From Nostoc sp. RI_552 (GTDB lineage: Bacteria; Cyanobacteriota; Cyanobacteriia; Cyanobacteriales; Nostocaceae), in the NCBI GenBank assembly GCA_016124525.1, contig WGNO01000024.1, positions 1 through 64,000 on the forward strand: 64,000 bases of DNA, read 5' to 3'. Made by a program: the position numbers and the translations under genes. Of this stretch, positions 60,778-64,000 are shown piece after piece. Position 1 is the first letter of the stretch; each line of letters starts with the position of its first letter. The notes below the pieces were generated by a model. That model was not told the origin of the DNA. It made no database searches and saw only the letters and a list, made by a program, of their open reading frames with translations.

Positions 60778-63700
60778 TCAAAACCCCGCTAAAATATCCA
60801 GTTGCTTACGCCAATCCTCATTATATTGCAAAGTTAAAACTTGATAATTGCTGTTGTACTTGAGATTATCCCGCTGAATTTGGTCTTGCTTTTTTTTCTC
60901 AGGACTATCATGAACAGACCCATCACAAAACAGGGCTATCAGTTTTTCCTTATACACAAAATCTGGTTTACAATTCCCTTCAAGAATATATTCCTGTGCA
61001 GCATCAGGTAATTCATACCCCCGTTGATAAATCTCCTGTAGTACTAATCGTTCAAAATCAGAGTTGATATCTGTTTCGGAAAGGAGCTTTTGATATTTTT
61101 CACTGCGGTGTATGTTTGATATTTCTACTTTACTTGTTTGCAGTTTATCTAGTAAAGGTTTAATCAAGTGACGATTAATTAAAGGATGATCAAATTGATT
61201 TCTGTAGGAAAGTAAACACTCATAGCAACCTTGGAAGCAGGTATCTTTAGGTTCTGAGAAATGGCAGATATTTAAAGCAGCATGGGCAATTTTAGCAAAA
61301 GCATCTTCTTGTTTTAATAGTTGAGATAAAACCCCAGCACCACCTTCTGATGCTTCCCAAAAGAGTAGATATTTTCCTTCTCCTAGTTTTTCTGAGTCTA
61401 GTTCATCTGGTTCTAATTTATAAACTGCTTGAATTGCTGTTTCCAGGGTATATTGAAGGGTGGTAATAAAGGCTTGTTTGTTATCTTGACTTACATCTAA
61501 AGATTCTATTAAAGGTTCAATTACCAGAATATTACAAATGTTATCTACCATTAAATTTACTTCGCTATGTAATGTTTCTGGAAGTAAATTTGTTTCTGGG
61601 GAGTTGGTTTGTAAGTTTGTTTTTCTATCCCCCCAGACACCTGTTTTTACATCTAATTTAAATCCACGTTCCTCGATGTTTTTCTTTAGTCCTCTGTTGA
61701 TACGCCGAATAGTTGCTGTAGCTCCGTAGGTTAATTTGAATAGTGGTGTATTATCTGTGGCTAGGAGTGTGGCAGATTCTTGTTTTTCAGAGTAATAACG
61801 GAAATGGGTGGTGATATTATAACCATATTTTAGTCTTTCTTCTTCATCGCAGGTAATACGTTGTCGTCTGCTAGTGAGTGCTGTGTCCATTGACAATACA
61901 CGATTTAATTTAGCTAGGTTTTGAGAACTATCAGGTTGAATTTTTCCACCGCAGTTTTCGCAGGTATCGCGCCAATCATTTTCATGGAAATAACCACAGT
62001 TAAAACAACAGCTTACTCGTTCATATTGACTTTCAATACCGTCTGGGGGTAATTTGGTTTTTGATACCATAAATTTGCTACCTTCATAGTAAATAATATT
62101 ACCCGGTGCAAATTCACGTAAAGCCACAATACGGGGACGAGAGATAAATTGACCTCCATCATTGGTGGGTAGGAATCCTCGTACAGGTAAGCGGGGAAAG
62201 TTAAACCCTGGTAAAAATCCTTCAGCAGCAAAGTAGCGATAGGGATAAAATTCAAATTCGCCATTATTCTTACTTTGGTTTTGTCCCACGAGTAAATCTA
62301 TTTGTCGTTGTGCTTCTCTTGCTTGAAATTCAGCATTTATGCGTTGTTCATGGGTAACATTACCAGCAGCACAACGACTAATTGTCATGTTGGCCTCATC
62401 TCTTTGTTTAACTGCACTAGCATAAAGTTTACGCCAGCGATCGCACTTCTCCTTAAAGGTATTTAGTGCATTTTCTAGGGTAAATTGTAGCCAATGTACA
62501 GAATACCAAGAGGCTTGTTGCAAATCACCTTGACAGAACTTATCCCCAAGTACTGACTGGGTAGCTTCTAGACATTCAGCTAATTTTGCAGCACTAAGTT
62601 TTAATTGTTCATTTACACTATTTTTTAGGGGATAATCAGGAGCATCTAAATCAAGAATTTTGTTCATGGAGTCATATAAATAAACCCCTGTATGGGCTAA
62701 CCAAATTGAATAGACATGAGATTCAACTAAATCCTGATTTGCTAATTCCAGCTTAGGGGGAGCAACAGCACCAGCTACCATTTCCTGTTGACGTTGGAAG
62801 AAATATTGGTCATGTCCACTACCAATAGCAGCATAAGTTATTACTAAAGCTTCCTGGCCACTCCTTCCGGCCCGTCCGCTACGTTGGGCATAATTTGCGG
62901 GACTGGGGGGAACATTACGTAAGTGAACCACACTTAAGTCAGAAATATCTATACCTAATTCCATTGTGGGGGAACAAAATAAACTTGCCAATTCTCCTTT
63001 TCTAAATTTTTCTTCCCGTTGTTGACGTGTTTCGGTTTTAACTTGTCCTGTATGTTCTCGCCCTTCCATTGTTTGAATTTTTTGGGCGTTGGTTTGATAA
63101 AATTCTTGAAAAAATTTGTTAACAGGTATTTTTGCATCTTCTTGACCCTGTAGATGCTTAGATGAAAGAGGATCTGGGGGAATTTCGGTTAATGTTGCAA
63201 ATTTCCATACTAAGGAACTAATTTGTAATTGAATACCATTTTTAGTAGTTAAAAAACCTGCATCAGCTAAAGCAGAAACTAAGGTATTAATTAAAGTATT
63301 GTACTCTGTTTGTGTTAACAGTTCACTGCGTGATGACCAAGCTTTAGGAGAACGTAAAAACCTGCCAATTTTACTTTTAATTGTTAACTTAACGGAGGAT
63401 TTTTGTGAAAATTGTAATTTAGAATTACTATCATCAGAATTACTATCAATAGTTGCAAATTTGGCAAAATGCAATTGTTCATTTTCATCAAATACCCAAG
63501 GTTCTTTAATTACTTGAAAAACTTCTCTAATTAAAGAATCTTTATTATCATATTGAAGTAACTTAGCGTCTATTGCTAATTCTCGACGGAGATGATTTAA
63601 TAAGGCTAAGGCAGCGGTGAATCTTTCTTGAGGAGTTCCTTGCAATAAAACTGGATGACGGTGTTTATTCCAAATAGCTTTATTTGCACAAATTTCTTCT

Positions 63701-64000
63701 AACCCATCATATTCAATTACCAAAAGTCCACACTGTTCTAAATTAGGTTGAACAATACGCCATCCTTTGCGTAAGTCTTCATAAAGACGATATTCAATTA
63801 AGCCTTGGAAAGCCTTTTCATTGCGTATTTTACCTGGGCTAAATTCTGATGGTTCTTTAGCATAATCTTTTTGAGATATTCTCATTTGTTTAATAACTTC
63901 ACTCACTAGTTCACTATGAGTGAGTTGTCCTTTGTTTTGCAATGCACCTAATAAAGCAGCACGTAAAAAACTAGTTTGGACAAAATCGTTAAAATGCCCT
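60778..64000 (-). CDS. Helicase C-terminal / DUF1998 protein with nuclease-like C-terminus, partial
   Basis: The frame is open to the right edge, so the N-terminus, which should hold the DEAD/DEAH motor domain, is missing. The visible part (about 1070 residues) has the SF2 helicase C-terminal motifs (FCSPTMELGIDISDLSVVH and YAQRSGRAGRSGQEALVI), a zinc-ribbon-like CxxC pair (CCFNCG, CENCGG), and a DUF1998-like block with a Cys cluster (CHFSEPKDTCFQGCYECLLSY). The last about 110 residues (FERLVLQEIYQRGYEL, CKPDFVYKEKLIALFCDGSVHD) look like a Vsr or PD-(D/E)xK-type nuclease fold with Glu, Asp and His. This helicase-DUF1998-nuclease plan recalls DISARM-like defence helicases (DrmA/DrmB), but the partners are outside the window and a repair role (MrfA-like) is possible. 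Confidence 0.8.
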   Translation of the reverse strand, partial: GHFNDFVQTSFLRAALLGALQNKGQLTHSELVSEVIKQMRISQKDYAKEPSEFSPGKIRNEKAFQGLIEYRLYEDLRKGWRIVQPNLEQCGLLVIEYDGLEEICANKAIWNKHRHPVLLQGTPQERFTAALALLNHLRRELAIDAKLLQYDNKDSLIREVFQVIKEPWVFDENEQLHFAKFATIDSNSDDSNSKLQFSQKSSVKLTIKSKIGRFLRSPKAWSSRSELLTQTEYNTLINTLVSALADAGFLTTKNGIQLQISSLVWKFATLTEIPPDPLSSKHLQGQEDAKIPVNKFFQEFYQTNAQKIQTMEGREHTGQVKTETRQQREEKFRKGELASLFCSPTMELGIDISDLSVVHLRNVPPSPANYAQRSGRAGRSGQEALVITYAAIGSGHDQYFFQRQQEMVAGAVAPPKLELANQDLVESHVYSIWLAHTGVYLYDSMNKILDLDAPDYPLKNSVNEQLKLSAAKLAECLEATQSVLGDKFCQGDLQQASWYSVHWLQFTLENALNTFKEKCDRWRKLYASAVKQRDEANMTISRCAAGNVTHEQRINAEFQAREAQRQIDLLVGQNQSKNNGEFEFYPYRYFAAEGFLPGFNFPRLPVRGFLPTNDGGQFISRPRIVALREFAPGNIIYYEGSKFMVSKTKLPPDGIESQYERVSCCFNCGYFHENDWRDTCENCGGKIQPDSSQNLAKLNRVLSMDTALTSRRQRITCDEEERLKYGYNITTHFRYYSEKQESATLLATDNTPLFKLTYGATATIRRINRGLKKNIEERGFKLDVKTGVWGDRKTNLQTNSPETNLLPETLHSEVNLMVDNICNILVIEPLIESLDVSQDNKQAFITTLQYTLETAIQAVYKLEPDELDSEKLGEGKYLLFWEASEGGAGVLSQLLKQEDAFAKIAHAALNICHFSEPKDTCFQGCYECLLSYRNQFDHPLINRHLIKPLLDKLQTSKVEISNIHRSEKYQKLLSETDINSDFERLVLQEIYQRGYELPDAAQEYILEGNCKPDFVYKEKLIALFCDGSVHDSPEKKKQDQIQRDNLKYNSNYQVLTLQYNEDWRKQLDILAGF

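Noticed and set aside
1..64000. tRNA, rRNA or tmRNA genes
   Set aside because: I looked for cloverleaf-like and rRNA segments in the gaps and saw none that I can support.

Overview
The window reads as cyanobacterial chromosome, most likely from a filamentous, Nostocales-type species. The reasons are the NdhS subunit, cyanobacterial forms of RecG, EF-Ts and DUF2555, the HIP1 palindrome GCGATCGC (about a dozen copies by eye, nearly all after 30 kb), heptanucleotide tandem repeats, and a modest GC content. I cannot name the species.

1-8.2 kb is loosely packed accessory DNA. It holds the 3' end of an IS200/IS605-type tnpB with its end hairpin, rpsU, small hypothetical genes, a 2H-phosphoesterase-like DUF1868 protein, a secreted multicopper oxidase, and several long gene-poor gaps with gene remnants. 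8.2-10.8 kb holds a GT4 glycosyltransferase, an IS-like hairpin and a membrane-anchored protein of a family I recall as DUF6208.

11.5-30.2 kb is the most interesting part: a compact type I polyketide synthase locus. PKS1 has an intact KS, but its AT has lost the catalytic Ser and a block of about 80 residues, and its ACP has Tyr in place of the phosphopantetheine Ser. PKS2 is KS-AT-MT-KR-ACP. PKS3 is KS-AT-KR-ACP-sulfotransferase-thioesterase. The PKS2-PKS3 order matches the last two modules of curacin biosynthesis (CurL-CurM), where ST-TE performs sulfonation, hydrolysis and decarboxylation to a terminal alkene. An ABC1/UbiB-type kinase and a small esterase follow PKS3 with gaps of 42-46 bp. 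No loading module (FAAL, GNAT, loading ACP) is in the window.

30.3-38.9 kb is housekeeping: DUF2555, coaBC, an EGY-like site-2 protease, a fumarylacetoacetase-family enzyme, rpsF, a coiled-coil protein, a STAS protein, a DedA protein and argG. 38.9-47.3 kb carries envelope and secreted proteins (a putative outer-membrane protein, a small exported protein, a Tat-exported PhoX phosphatase, a GT2 glycosyltransferase) separated by four copies of a dispersed repeat of about 100-140 bp. Two copies sit in inverted orientation around the GT2 gene.

47.3-60.1 kb is core again: rpsB with a structured leader, tsf, a hypothetical gene, recG (its start codon lies inside a 7-bp tandem repeat), a DUF2993 protein, UDP-glucose dehydrogenase and UDP-glucuronate decarboxylase (together a UDP-xylose route), a CPA2 antiporter with universal-stress domains, a HAS-barrel-like protein and ndhS. 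The window ends inside a large helicase-DUF1998 protein with a nuclease-like C-terminus that could belong to a defence locus outside the window.
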